Part shown: positions 52,604 to 61,473 of the stretch, in pieces
Layout: each line of letters opens with the position of its first letter
Numbering within the stretch: the first letter of the stretch is position 1
DNA from: Lewinellaceae bacterium
Lineage (GTDB): Bacteria > Bacteroidota > Bacteroidia > Chitinophagales > Saprospiraceae
Length of the DNA: 64,000 nt
NCBI GenBank assembly: GCA_020636005.1
Contig: JACJYR010000001.1
Coordinates: 2,422,501 to 2,486,500, forward strand
Direction of reading: 5' to 3'
Notes under the pieces: generated by a model
Database searches by the model: none
Told to the model about the DNA's origin: nothing
Seen by the model: the letters and a program-made list of their open reading frames with translations, nothing else
Translations under genes and position numbers: made by a program

Positions 52604-53869
52604 TCAAACCACCACTTCCCACATTTCTTCCTTTTTAAAATATTGCCTGGCCAACTCCCGCAAGGCTTTCGGGGAGATGGTCTTAATGGTTTCTACCAAC
52701 TCTTCAAAAGCACTTAAGGGCAGCCCTTCCGAAATAAATGTTTTTACCACCTCTGAAATGTTGAAAGGCCCGTCGAGGTTGGTGAGCAGTGTGCCGAGCA
52801 GGTAGTTGCGCACCATTTCCATCTCCTCCTTTTTCACGAGCTTATCCTGTAGCTTTTGCATTTCCCGGTAAATTTCCCGGACTGTTGGCTCCACAAACTC
52901 GTTCCCCACCTCGGTCGCCACGTAAAAATAGCCGCCGAAAAGCATGGAGTCGTGGTTGCTGTAGATATTGTAGGTATAGCCTTTTTTTTCCCGGATGTTC
53001 GTCATCAGGCGGGAGCCGAAGTAGCCTCCGAGGATGGTGTTCAGCACATAGAAGCCATTGTAGTCTTGGTGCCCACGGGCGAACAGGTGGTTGCCGATGC
53101 GTACGGCAGTCTGTACCTTATCGGGATGCGGTACTTTTACTGTTTGCGGGCCGGGCTGCCCAGGCCCGACGGTCACTTCCCTTTTTTCACCTTTCAGGAT
53201 GGCAGTTCCCAAGTGCTGTTCCATCAGGGTTCGGATGGCAGGTGTGATTTTCCCGCTGAGAAAAATCAGGCAGTTGCCAGTCACATAATTTTGTTTGAAA
53301 TGGGCCACGAGGTCGTCCCTTGTCAGCGCCGCATAGGTATCGGCGTAGCTGTTGTAGCCATAGGGGTGTTCTTCGCCGTAGAGCAGTTCGGTGAATTTGC
53401 GATAGGCCACCACGTCGTTTTTGGTCAGGTCCACCTGCAGCCGTTGCTGGTTGCGTTCGATAAACGAGTCCAGTTCGTTTTGCGGGAAGGCAGGCTCGGC
53501 CAAAATCTCGGCCAGCAGGGGCAGCAGTTTTTCAAAATGTTTTGACAAGGAGTAGAACTGGGCGGTGGCCGTGTCAAGGCTGACGGGCAGGGAAAGGGAG
53601 CCGCCGTAGTAGTCAAAGGTTTCGGCAATGTCGGCGGAGGAGTAGCGGGCAGTGCCTTCCCGCAACAAGGCCGCCGTGCCCCGGAATGCCAGTTTCTTTT
53701 TTTCATAAGGCCGCCCGGCGAAAAAGACCAGTTCCAGCTTCACGATGTCCTGCGTGCCCAGGTTGGTCTCGTACACAGGGATGCCGTTGGGCAGTTGCCA
53801 GACTTGTGGTGGCGGCACGGTGAGGTTTTTAACCTCCTGTATGTCAGGCATTTTCGACCTTATCAACAT
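52604..53869 (-). CDS. M16-family peptidase homologue, apparently non-catalytic
   Basis: About 421 residues in the insulinase/processing peptidase fold, two M16 halves (about 25-190 and 190-420). Where active members carry the zinc motif H-x-x-E-H, this one reads FRGTAALLREGTARYS, so the metal ligands are absent. The second-half substrate-binding elements are kept (ILGGYFGSRLMTNIREKKGYTYNIYS). Such proteins usually pair with an active M16 partner, but none is in the window. Start: ATG at 53867-53869 or at 53849-53851; a -7 box TACCTTTG on the - strand (53895-53888) fits either. No signal peptide is evident. Confidence 0.85.
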   Translation of the reverse strand: MLIRSKMPDIQEVKNLTVPPPQVWQLPNGIPVYETNLGTQDIVKLELVFFAGRPYEKKKLAFRGTAALLREGTARYSSADIAETFDYYGGSLSLPVSLDTATAQFYSLSKHFEKLLPLLAEILAEPAFPQNELDSFIERNQQRLQVDLTKNDVVAYRKFTELLYGEEHPYGYNSYADTYAALTRDDLVAHFKQNYVTGNCLIFLSGKITPAIRTLMEQHLGTAILKGEKREVTVGPGQPGPQTVKVPHPDKVQTAVRIGNHLFARGHQDYNGFYVLNTILGGYFGSRLMTNIREKKGYTYNIYSNHDSMLFGGYFYVATEVGNEFVEPTVREIYREMQKLQDKLVKKEEMEMVRNYLLGTLLTNLDGPFNISEVVKTFISEGLPLSAFEELVETIKTISPKALRELARQYFKKEEMWEVVV

Positions 53870-53963
53870 GTTTAAAAATTTGGGCGGCAAAGGTAGGCAA
53901 TTGCAGGCCTATATTTGAGCAGGCTTATTCCTGTCGTAAAATTCCAAGTTCCTGATTAACAGA

Positions 53964-55274
53964 TCATACCCGCTTGATCTCAGCCCCTAAGGCATTCAGC
54001 CGCTCGTCTATCCGCTCGTAGCCCCTGTCTATTTGGTGGATGTTGTTGATGGTGCTTTTCCCTTTGGCAGAAAGGGCGGCGATGAGCAGCGCTACCCCCG
54101 CCCGGATGTCGGGGGAAGTCATTTCGATGCCTCTCAACTGGAAACGGCGGTTGAGGCCGATAACGGTCGCACGGTGGGGATCGCACAGGATGATCTGCGC
54201 CCCCATGTCTATGAGTTTGTCCACAAAAAAAAGGCGGCTCTCGAACATTTTTTGGTGGATAAGCACACTACCCTTCGCCTGGGTGGCCATGACAAGGATG
54301 ATGCTCATCAGGTCGGGCGTGAAACCCGGCCAGGGGGCGTCATAAATAGTCATAATGGAGCCATCTATAAAGGACTGTATTTCATACTCCGATTGGGCAG
54401 GTATGTGAATGTCGTCGCCGTCCGTGTTCAAGCTGACCCCCATCCGTTCAAAAACGTGGAGCGTGTTGCCCAGATCGCCCACCCCTGCCCCTTTGATGGT
54501 AATGTCTGATTGCGTCATGGCGGCCAGCCCGATAAAACTTCCTACTTCGATCATGTCGGGCAAGCAGGCGTGATCTGCTCCTTTCAGGGAGGAGACCCCT
54601 GTGATGGTGAGCAAGTTGGAGCCGATTCCGCTGATGCTGGCACCCATCCGGTTGAGCAATTTACAGAGTTGCTGGACGTAAGGCTCGCAGGCGGCATTGT
54701 AAATGGTGGTGGTTCCCTCTGCCAGCACAGCGGCCAGCAGGATGTTGGCTGTGCCGGTCACCGAAATTTCATCCATTAATATATAGGTGCCCTGCAGCTT
54801 GCGGGCTTCGATGAAATACATCCGGTTTTCGGCATCATATTGAAAGTCAGCTCCCAGCTTTTGCAGGCCTAGGAAGTGGGTGTCGAGCCTTCGCCGGCCA
54901 ATTTTGTCGCCGCCGGGCTGTGGCAATATTGCTTTTCGGAACCGCCCCAGGAGGGCCCCCATCAGCATAACGGAACCCCTTATTCTCCTGGCTCTGCCGA
55001 TAAAATCTTTATTTTCAAAAAAGCTCAGATCCACCTCATCCGCCTGGAAGCTGTAGGTGCCTGTTGCCAGCCGTTCGATTTTTACGCCCAACCCTTGCAG
55101 CAGTTCGATTTGGCTGCGCACGTCGGCAATATCCGGGATGTTGGAAATGGTGACTTTTTCGGTGGTGAGCAAAGGGGCGCAAATAACTTGCAGCGCTTCG
55201 TTCTTGGCACCTTTCGGGGTAATTTGGCCATGTAGTGTGCGGCCACCGGTGACTTCAAAGGAGGAGGTTTTCAT
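53964..55274 (-). CDS. murA: UDP-N-acetylglucosamine 1-carboxyvinyltransferase with Asp at the fosfomycin-target position
   Basis: A 436-residue enzyme for the first committed step of peptidoglycan synthesis: enolpyruvate transfer from PEP to UDP-GlcNAc. Family motifs: GAKNEALQVICA, RRIRGSVMLMGALLGRF, DGDDIHIPAQ-type text, PWPGFTPDLMS and the end DRGYERIDERLNALGAEI. The catalytic loop reads PGGDKIGRRRLDTH, with Asp123 where E. coli has Cys115 (GGCxIGARPVDLH). The Cys-to-Asp form is known from mycobacterial and chlamydial MurA, which remain active but resist fosfomycin; the same is inferred here. Followed by the M16 gene on the same strand. Confidence 0.96.
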   Translation of the reverse strand: MKTSSFEVTGGRTLHGQITPKGAKNEALQVICAPLLTTEKVTISNIPDIADVRSQIELLQGLGVKIERLATGTYSFQADEVDLSFFENKDFIGRARRIRGSVMLMGALLGRFRKAILPQPGGDKIGRRRLDTHFLGLQKLGADFQYDAENRMYFIEARKLQGTYILMDEISVTGTANILLAAVLAEGTTTIYNAACEPYVQQLCKLLNRMGASISGIGSNLLTITGVSSLKGADHACLPDMIEVGSFIGLAAMTQSDITIKGAGVGDLGNTLHVFERMGVSLNTDGDDIHIPAQSEYEIQSFIDGSIMTIYDAPWPGFTPDLMSIILVMATQAKGSVLIHQKMFESRLFFVDKLIDMGAQIILCDPHRATVIGLNRRFQLRGIEMTSPDIRAGVALLIAALSAKGKSTINNIHQIDRGYERIDERLNALGAEIKRV

Positions 55275-55405
55275 ATCGATGAGAAGTAAAAGGCGAAAAG
55301 TGAAAAGGAAAAGTACAAACGATTTTTTATTAAAAGGAAGGGGTCAACAGGCGTTTTAGATGTATTCCACCAAACGCAGGCCGTCCATCCCCTGCCGGGC
55401 CAGGC

Positions 55406-56839
55406 CTAATCCACAATGGTGACCTTTAGCATGTTCGTCCGCAGGCGTTTGTGGAGGGGCATGGAGGCAATGTTTACCACACAATCTCCTGGCACCAATT
55501 TTCCATCTTTTTTGAGGATCTCCACCACATCGGCAATCGTGTCGTCGGTGGATTCATATTTGTCGTAATAAAAACCCTCTACGCCCCAAACGAGGTTCAG
55601 TGTGGCGAGCATGTGTACCCGGTCTGAAAAAATATAGATCTTCCTTTTTGGGCGGCAACTGGACACCTTAAAAGCTGTGTAGCCGGATACGGTCATGCCG
55701 ATAATGGCTTTGGCCTTAATCTCTTTTGCCACATCAACGGCATTGAAGCAAATGACATCGCTGATAAAAGTACTGGATTCTTGCGCCGTTTTTGGCGCTT
55801 CTACCTGGTAGGCTTCGTTGTTTTCTACATTTTCAATAATCCGGGCCATCGTCTCTACCACCTTCACCGGAAAATTGCCCATTGCTGTTTCTCCGCTCAA
55901 CATTACGGCATCTGCACCATCCATCACGGCATTGGCTACATCCGTCACCTCTGGCCGGGTCGGGGTGGGGTTGGTCATCATGGACTCCATCATTTGGGTT
56001 GCCACGATGACGGGCCTTGCCCGCTGGATACATTTTTTGATGATGGTCTTTTGGATCAGGGGCAATTTCTCGATGGGCATTTCGATGCCCAGGTCGCCCC
56101 TGGCTATCATAATGCCGTTGGAGTGCTTGATGATTTTGTCAATCTTTTCTATCGCTTCGGGCTTTTCTATTTTGGCAATGACCTTGGCCGGGTGGTTTTT
56201 GGCGGCAATGCGATCGGTAAGGTCTTTCAAATCTTTTGGAGAGCGCACAAAGGACAGGGCGATCCAATTGATAGGTTGGGTCAGCATAAAATCCAGATCA
56301 ATGAGGTCTTTCTCCGTTAAGGCCGGTAAGGAAACCTTCGTATTGGGCAGGTTGACGCCCTTATTGGAGCGGAGCGGGCCACCGTGTACTACTTTCAACC
56401 GCACGGTGTCTTTCTTATTGGTCTCAATGACCTGCAGGGTGATCTTACCGTCGTCCACGAGGATAATTTCGTTTACCTCCACATCCTTTGCCAACTGCTT
56501 GTAACTCATATAAATGCGTTCCAGGGTGCCTTCGCATTTTTCATTGACAAACGTGATGATATCGTCTTTTTTTAGCTCCAGCGGCTCATCCTTGATTTTT
56601 CCCACCCTGAGTTTAGGGCCTTGCAGGTCGGCGAGGATACCCACATGCGCATTGTATTTTTCATTGATGTACTGAATGTGGCGGATCACCTGCCGGTGAT
56701 CTTCGTGCGTGCCGTGCGAGAAATTGAGCCTGAAAATATCCACGCCCGCAAGGGCTAGTTCGAGCAGCATTTCGTAAGAACTGCTGGCCGGACCCACCGT
56801 GGCCACGATCTTGGTGTTGTTGTTATCTCTTGCGTTCAT
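55406..56839 (-). CDS. pyk: Pyruvate kinase
   Basis: A 477-residue glycolytic enzyme converting PEP and ADP to pyruvate and ATP. Visible: the N-terminal TKIVATVGPASSSYEML, FRLNFSHGTHEDH, LADLQGPKLRVG, the catalytic signature IMIARGDLGIEMP with Lys in AKIEKPEAIEK, and the effector domain with ATQMMESM and MLSGETAMGNFPVKVV. Normal length. The region downstream (55275-55405) to murA has no promoter signal seen; pyk has its own promoter upstream. Confidence 0.97.
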   Translation of the reverse strand: MNARDNNNTKIVATVGPASSSYEMLLELALAGVDIFRLNFSHGTHEDHRQVIRHIQYINEKYNAHVGILADLQGPKLRVGKIKDEPLELKKDDIITFVNEKCEGTLERIYMSYKQLAKDVEVNEIILVDDGKITLQVIETNKKDTVRLKVVHGGPLRSNKGVNLPNTKVSLPALTEKDLIDLDFMLTQPINWIALSFVRSPKDLKDLTDRIAAKNHPAKVIAKIEKPEAIEKIDKIIKHSNGIMIARGDLGIEMPIEKLPLIQKTIIKKCIQRARPVIVATQMMESMMTNPTPTRPEVTDVANAVMDGADAVMLSGETAMGNFPVKVVETMARIIENVENNEAYQVEAPKTAQESSTFISDVICFNAVDVAKEIKAKAIIGMTVSGYTAFKVSSCRPKRKIYIFSDRVHMLATLNLVWGVEGFYYDKYESTDDTIADVVEILKKDGKLVPGDCVVNIASMPLHKRLRTNMLKVTIVD

Positions 56840-56955
56840 AAACAGGGTTGTGAATGTAAAATGAGGCGCTGGGTATCAAAGCAGGAAACACACAAATCTT
56901 CAACAGAATCCCTTCAGTCTTCGAAAGTGTATAATTTACATCTTATCCCGACGGC

Positions 56956-56986
56956 CAAATGTACGCCTCTCACAAAATAAAGCAAA
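56956..56986 (-). promoter_or_regulatory. Promoter of pyk
   Basis: On the - strand: TTTG (56986-56983), a 19-bp spacer and TACATTTG (56963-56956). A full match to the Bacteroidota consensus, with a leader of about 110 nt to the pyk ATG. Confidence 0.6.
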
Positions 56987-57107
56987 TCTAAAAGGATACA
57001 ATTTTCGGCAAGTCGGCGGGTGGGAAGGCGATCAAAAAAAAGTTTTTCCAAACGGTGGAGTTTATCTTTCTTTGCAAAAATTTTTAAGAACCTAAAAAGT
57101 GTTTGTT

Positions 57108-57347
57108 ATGTCGAACATTGCAGAACGAGTGACTAAAATTATCGTTGAGAAATTGGGTGTCGAAGATTCCGAGGTCACTACCGAGGCGAGCTTTACCAAT
57201 GATTTGGGAGCAGATTCTCTTGACACTGTTGAACTCATCATGGAACTGGAAAAAGAATTCAATCTCTCCATTCCGGATGAACAGGCAGAAAAAATCCAAA
57301 CGGTTGGCCAGGCCATCGAATACCTGAAAGGCCAGTTGAAAGAATGA
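57108..57347 (+). CDS. acpP: Acyl carrier protein
   Basis: A 79-residue acidic protein carrying fatty-acid intermediates on a 4'-phosphopantetheine arm attached to Ser37 in the motif LGADSLDTVEL. Four-helix layout and length are typical. The ATG at 57108 is preferred over an in-frame GTG three codons upstream. fabF follows after 180 nt, the usual acpP-fabF order, but a strong hairpin lies between them. Confidence 0.97.
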   Translation: MSNIAERVTKIIVEKLGVEDSEVTTEASFTNDLGADSLDTVELIMELEKEFNLSIPDEQAEKIQTVGQAIEYLKGQLKE

Positions 57348-57380
57348 TGCTGAGCTAAAACGGTCAACTTGACTTCTTGC

Positions 57381-57422
57381 GAAGCCAAAAACCATAGGAA
57401 CAGCTTCCTGGTTTTTGGCTTC
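57381..57422 (+). terminator. Hairpin between acpP and fabF
   Basis: A 14-bp perfect stem GAAGCCAAAAACCA/TGGTTTTTGGCTTC, extended by TAGGAA/TTCC with a bulge. It is followed by CTTTCACATTTT, a weak U-tract. It may end most acpP transcripts and let a fraction read through into fabF, or stabilise the acpP mRNA. Confidence 0.55.
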
Positions 57423-57528
57423 CTTTCACATTTTCAAATTTTCTAGCGGACAGGCCTAAGCCAGTTTTTTTGCTACCTTTTTTTATTGCCTGACGCTACC
57501 CGGTACACCACCGCTAACCACAAAGTAA

Positions 57529-58776
57529 ATGAGAAGGGTTGTCATCACCGGTATTGGCGCATTGACGCCCATCGGGAATAACATCAAAGAATACCTCGAA
57601 GGCTTGCAAAATGGCGTTTCGGGCGCTGGGCCTATTACTCAGTTTGACGCCACCCATTTCAAGACCCAATTCGCCTGCGAGGTAAAAAATTTCAACCCCG
57701 AAGATTTTATCGAAAAAAGAGAAGTCCGCCGGTTGGACAACTTCGCCATCTATGCCCTTGTTGTGGCCGACGAGGCGATCAAGGCTTCTGGCCTGGACCT
57801 GGAGAAAGTAGATAAAGACAGGGTCGGCGTGATATTCAGTTCTGGTATTGGTGGCTTGGCCACCCTGGAAAGGGAGGTGGAAGAGTTCATCACCGGCAAC
57901 GGCACTCCCCGTTATAACCCCTTTCTTATCCCAAAAATGATCTGCGACATTGCCCCCGGCCACATTTCCATGAAATATGGTTTCAGGGGCATCAACTATT
58001 CCATTGTTTCTGCCTGTGCATCTTCTACCCACGCCATCATGTCCGCATTCGATTACATCAGGATGGGCCGCAACGACATTATCGTGACCGGGGGCTCCGA
58101 GGCAGTCATTACCAAGGTCGCAGTGGGTGGCTTTGGAGCCATGAAAGCCCTTTCTACCCGCAACGATGATCCTTCGACGGCCTCCCGCCCCTTCGATCTC
58201 GACCGGGAGGGCTTTGTGCTGGGCGAAGGTGCCGGTGCGCTGGTGCTCGAAGAATACGAACATGCCATCAAGAGGGGCGCACCCATTTTGGGCGAAGTAG
58301 TAGGTGCAGCAGCCACAGCAGATGCCTACCACATCACCGCACCGCATCCTGAAGGGCTTGGCGCAGCGAATGTGATGAAACTAGCGCTGGCAGATGCCAA
58401 CATGCAGCCATCCGACATTGACTATATCAACGTACACGGTACTTCCACCCCACTTGGCGACATCTCCGAAGTAAAGGCCATCCAACAAGTGTTCGGAGAA
58501 GCGGCCTACAATTTGAATATCAGTTCAACCAAATCCATGACAGGGCATTTGCTGGGTGCCGCAGGTGCTATCGAAGCTATTGCAGGAATTTTGGCAATTA
58601 ATCATAAATTTGTACCCCCAACGATAAATCACTTCACCGACGACCCGGAACTGGACGGCCGCCTTAACCTGACTTTCAACCGTGCCCAGTACAAGGAATT
58701 AAAAGCCGTGCTTAGCAATACATTCGGTTTTGGCGGGCATAATTCATCGGTGATCATCAAGAAGTTTGAGCCTTGA
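57529..58776 (+). CDS. fabF: 3-oxoacyl-[acyl-carrier-protein] synthase II
   Basis: A 415-residue condensing enzyme elongating acyl-ACP with malonyl-ACP. The catalytic triad is visible: Cys163 in SIVSACASSTHAI, His303 in INVHGTSTPLGD and His340 in SMTGHLLGAAGA. The C-terminal NTFGFGGHNSSVIIK is typical. ATG at 57529 (MRRVVITGIGALTPIG). Downstream of acpP. Confidence 0.97.
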   Translation: MRRVVITGIGALTPIGNNIKEYLEGLQNGVSGAGPITQFDATHFKTQFACEVKNFNPEDFIEKREVRRLDNFAIYALVVADEAIKASGLDLEKVDKDRVGVIFSSGIGGLATLEREVEEFITGNGTPRYNPFLIPKMICDIAPGHISMKYGFRGINYSIVSACASSTHAIMSAFDYIRMGRNDIIVTGGSEAVITKVAVGGFGAMKALSTRNDDPSTASRPFDLDREGFVLGEGAGALVLEEYEHAIKRGAPILGEVVGAAATADAYHITAPHPEGLGAANVMKLALADANMQPSDIDYINVHGTSTPLGDISEVKAIQQVFGEAAYNLNISSTKSMTGHLLGAAGAIEAIAGILAINHKFVPPTINHFTDDPELDGRLNLTFNRAQYKELKAVLSNTFGFGGHNSSVIIKKFEP

Positions 58777-59341
58777 TTTTGAAATAGGCCATTGTTTATT
58801 AAGTGGAATAGCCTGCTGGCATTTTTCGAGAAAACCCATTGACCGATATACTGAACACAAAACCCCATCAGGCTCTTCTACAATCAATCTCAGGTTTTGA
58901 TAATGGGATCCAAAAGTGGTTCCGGCGACAGGATGCAAGAAGTACCAACGTTTGTGCGAGTTACGGGTTTTCCAATATGTTGCCCATAACCCGCATCGAG
59001 AGGCCATGCCTTTCTAATCCTTCCCAAATTCAATTAGCCGCAACACCAATTGTTACCCCCATTTTCATTTATAGAAGGTGGTTAAAAATTGATTTTTTTA
59101 CCACCACAAAACAGAAGGGATGACCAGGCTCGTCATACCAAATGGTTGGCGGCATCTTGTTCATTTTGTTACTTTTTTAAACAGGGTGTACGGCTGTAGG
59201 GCTACATTATTTGAAATCAGGAAATGAATGAAATTGGGAAATTGTAACGCAAGCTGTTGATTGCCAGAGAATTTCCCAATTTCTAATTTCCCACTTTCAA
59301 TCCTGAGCCACTAAGCCGTCGCCAGCAAAAATCGTTATCCT
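58777..59341. other. Gene-free stretch between fabF and rnc
   Basis: About 565 nt. The only structured parts are a GTGGTTAAAA..TTTTTTACCAC hairpin (about 59079-59105) and a perfect 14-bp inverted repeat GAAATTGGGAAATT/AATTTCCCAATTTC (59230-59243 with 59270-59283). Two short overlapping open frames in 58744-59123 show no family resemblance and probably do not code. It may contain decayed sequence. Confidence 0.45.
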
Positions 59342-60121
59342 TTGCTGCGGCTATTTTTACGTTTTCACAACAAATTTGTCAACGAAGAAAAGGAGTTTGC
59401 AAAAAAACTAAGGCCACTGATCGGCTTCACCCCATCCAATCTGACCCTCTTCAAGCTCGCCTTTTCCCATAAGTCCAACCCTTCGGACAAGGCTTACGCC
59501 ATCCAGAACAACGAAAGGTTGGAGTTTCTCGGCGATGCTATCCTGGGTACCATCGTGGCGGAGTACCTTTTCAAAAAATACCCCAATGCCAATGAAGGAT
59601 TCCTCACGAAAATGAGGTCTAAGATCGTGAAGCGCAACACCCTCAACAAGATCGGGGACAAAATGGGCCTGGACATGCTCCTGCAGGAATACAGCCAAAC
59701 CCGCCTAAGCCGCTCCATGCTCGGCAACGCAGTAGAAGCCCTTGTCGGCGCTGTTTACCTTGAAAGAGGCTATACTGGCACAAAGCGCTTCGTCGTCCGG
59801 AAAATACTCAGAAGCTATGTGGACGTGCATGAACTCGAAAGCTACGACGACAACTACAAGAGCCAACTTCTCGAATGGTGTCAGAAAAACGGACAGACTG
59901 TTTCCTATAAACTCGTGGCCCGCTACAAATTTGAAAAGCGGGATCGATTTAAAGTAGCCGTCATGGTGGATGGGAAAAAACTCGCCACAGCCGACGACTT
60001 TAACAAGAAAAGCGCTGAACAGATGGCCTCTGAAAAAGCCCTCCAAAACCTAGGTATCAAAACCGACAATGGGGAAGACCACAGCGAGAATGGTGAAATG
60101 GAAGAAGAAGACGATGATTGA
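59342..60121 (+). CDS. rnc: Ribonuclease III
   Basis: A 259-residue double-strand-specific endoribonuclease for rRNA and mRNA processing. The catalytic domain (about 25-150) has the signature NERLEFLGDAILGTIVAEYL and, later, GNAVEALVGAVYLERGY with the second acidic set. A dsRBD (about 170-238) includes YKSQLLEWCQKNGQ and KKSAEQMASEKALQNLG. An acidic tail ENGEMEEEDDD is extra. The first possible start after an in-frame stop at 59312 is TTG at 59342; no ATG precedes the conserved region, so a TTG start is inferred. Confidence 0.93.
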   Translation: MLRLFLRFHNKFVNEEKEFAKKLRPLIGFTPSNLTLFKLAFSHKSNPSDKAYAIQNNERLEFLGDAILGTIVAEYLFKKYPNANEGFLTKMRSKIVKRNTLNKIGDKMGLDMLLQEYSQTRLSRSMLGNAVEALVGAVYLERGYTGTKRFVVRKILRSYVDVHELESYDDNYKSQLLEWCQKNGQTVSYKLVARYKFEKRDRFKVAVMVDGKKLATADDFNKKSAEQMASEKALQNLGIKTDNGEDHSENGEMEEEDDD

Positions 60122-60146
60122 TGGCCAAAAGGAATCCTGAAATCCA

Positions 60147-61304
60147 ATGAACATCAACGGCATACATTATCGCACCATCTGGCACAAACCCGGCGAACCC
60201 CCCATCTTACAGATCATTGACCAACGATACCTCCCTCACCGCTTTGTCATTGAGGAATTGAAAACACTGGAAGATGCTGAAACGGCCATCCGAGATATGC
60301 ACGTGCGGGGCGCCCCGCTTATCGGTTCGGCGGCTGCTTACGGGATGTACCTGGCCGCCTTTCCTTTGGAGCACGACAGGGATTTTGATGAAAAAATGAA
60401 CATTGCGGCCAAACGGCTGAAGTTTACCCGCCCCACCGCAGTAAACCTTGCCTATGCGGTGGAACAGATCCTGGGCAGCATGGCAAAGTGCTCCAACAAC
60501 AAAGCAAAAATCGCTGCCATCCTCCAAACCGCCAATGGCATCACCGAAGAAAGTGTGGAACACTGCCGCCTCATCGGCCAGCATGGCTTTAAATTAATTG
60601 AAGCCATTTTCCAAAAAAAGCAAGCATCCCCGTCCATCGTCCCCCATCCGCCGTCCGCCATAAACATCCTCACCCACTGCAATGCAGGCTGGCTCGCCTG
60701 TATTGACCACGGCACGGCCACTGCCCCTATCTATGCTGCCTACGACCAGGGAATCCCCGTCCACGTTTGGGTGGACGAAACACGGCCCAGAAACCAGGGC
60801 GCATCGCTGACCGCTTTTGAACTGAAGGAGCATGGTGTGCCTCACACCGTTATAGCCGACAATACGGGCGGCCACCTTATGCAGCATGGCATGGTGGACC
60901 TGGTGATCGTGGGGACGGATAGAACGACCCGCACCGGGGATGTCGCCAATAAAATCGGTACCTATCTAAAGGCCCTGGCGGCCTATGACAACAAGGTACC
61001 CTTTTACATCGGCGCACCTTCTTCTTCGATAGATTGGGGGATAAGGGACGGGTTGAAAGAAATCCCGATTGAGGAGAGGAACGCGGACGAGGTGAAATGG
61101 ATAAGCGGTTTGGACAAGGAGGGGCAAATGAGGGAGGTTTTGCTCACACCAACAGAAAGCCCCGCCGCCAATTATGCTTTTGACGTGACCCCGGCGAGGT
61201 TGGTGACCGGGCTGATTACGGAACGGGGCATTTGTGCAGCCAGTGAGGGAGGATTAATGGAGCTGTTTCCTGAGAAAATTGGATTCAATTTCACCGGGTC
61301 ATAA
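60147..61304 (+). CDS. mtnA: S-methyl-5-thioribose-1-phosphate isomerase
   Basis: A 385-residue methionine-salvage enzyme that isomerises methylthioribose-1-phosphate to the ribulose form. It has MHVRGAPLIGSAAAYG near the N-terminus, the catalytic cysteine in NILTHCNAGWLA, ETRPRNQGASLTAFEL, the catalytic aspartate in VGTDRTTRTGDVANKIGTY, and the C-terminal FDVTPARLVTGLITERG. A short proline-rich insert QASPSIVPHPPSA just before NILTHCNAG is encoded by a heptanucleotide-repeat-like stretch (60629-60659). 26 nt downstream of rnc, likely cotranscribed. Confidence 0.93.
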   Translation: MNINGIHYRTIWHKPGEPPILQIIDQRYLPHRFVIEELKTLEDAETAIRDMHVRGAPLIGSAAAYGMYLAAFPLEHDRDFDEKMNIAAKRLKFTRPTAVNLAYAVEQILGSMAKCSNNKAKIAAILQTANGITEESVEHCRLIGQHGFKLIEAIFQKKQASPSIVPHPPSAINILTHCNAGWLACIDHGTATAPIYAAYDQGIPVHVWVDETRPRNQGASLTAFELKEHGVPHTVIADNTGGHLMQHGMVDLVIVGTDRTTRTGDVANKIGTYLKALAAYDNKVPFYIGAPSSSIDWGIRDGLKEIPIEERNADEVKWISGLDKEGQMREVLLTPTESPAANYAFDVTPARLVTGLITERGICAASEGGLMELFPEKIGFNFTGS

Positions 61305-61325
61305 GGTTTTGGACAAGCGTTTTTG

Positions 61326-61376
61326 ACCAGTCCTGAAATACGTTGCCCCAAAAAAGTAATGTATTTCAGGACCAGT
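61326..61376. repeat. Inverted repeat between mtnA and the DUF58 gene
   Basis: GACCAGTCCTGAAATAC (about 61325-61341) and its near-complement GTATTTCAGGACCAGTC (61361-61377), 15 of 17 matching, about 19 nt apart. It lies between convergent genes and could be a terminator without a U-run. A fragment TTTCCTTCGATCTTAA (about 61461-61476) resembles the right end of the twin-hairpin repeat. Confidence 0.55.
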
Positions 61377-61473
61377 CATGAGTTGTTGTGAATCCTCAAA
61401 TTTACAAAGGAGGCTCTTTTTAAAACCTTACGTGAACACTCTGCTTATGGAATGACTCGTGTTTCCTTCGATC

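Noticed and set aside
58744..59123. Possible small genes between fabF and rnc
   Set aside because: Overlapping frames on both strands, no motif, no promoter or start context that decides for either.
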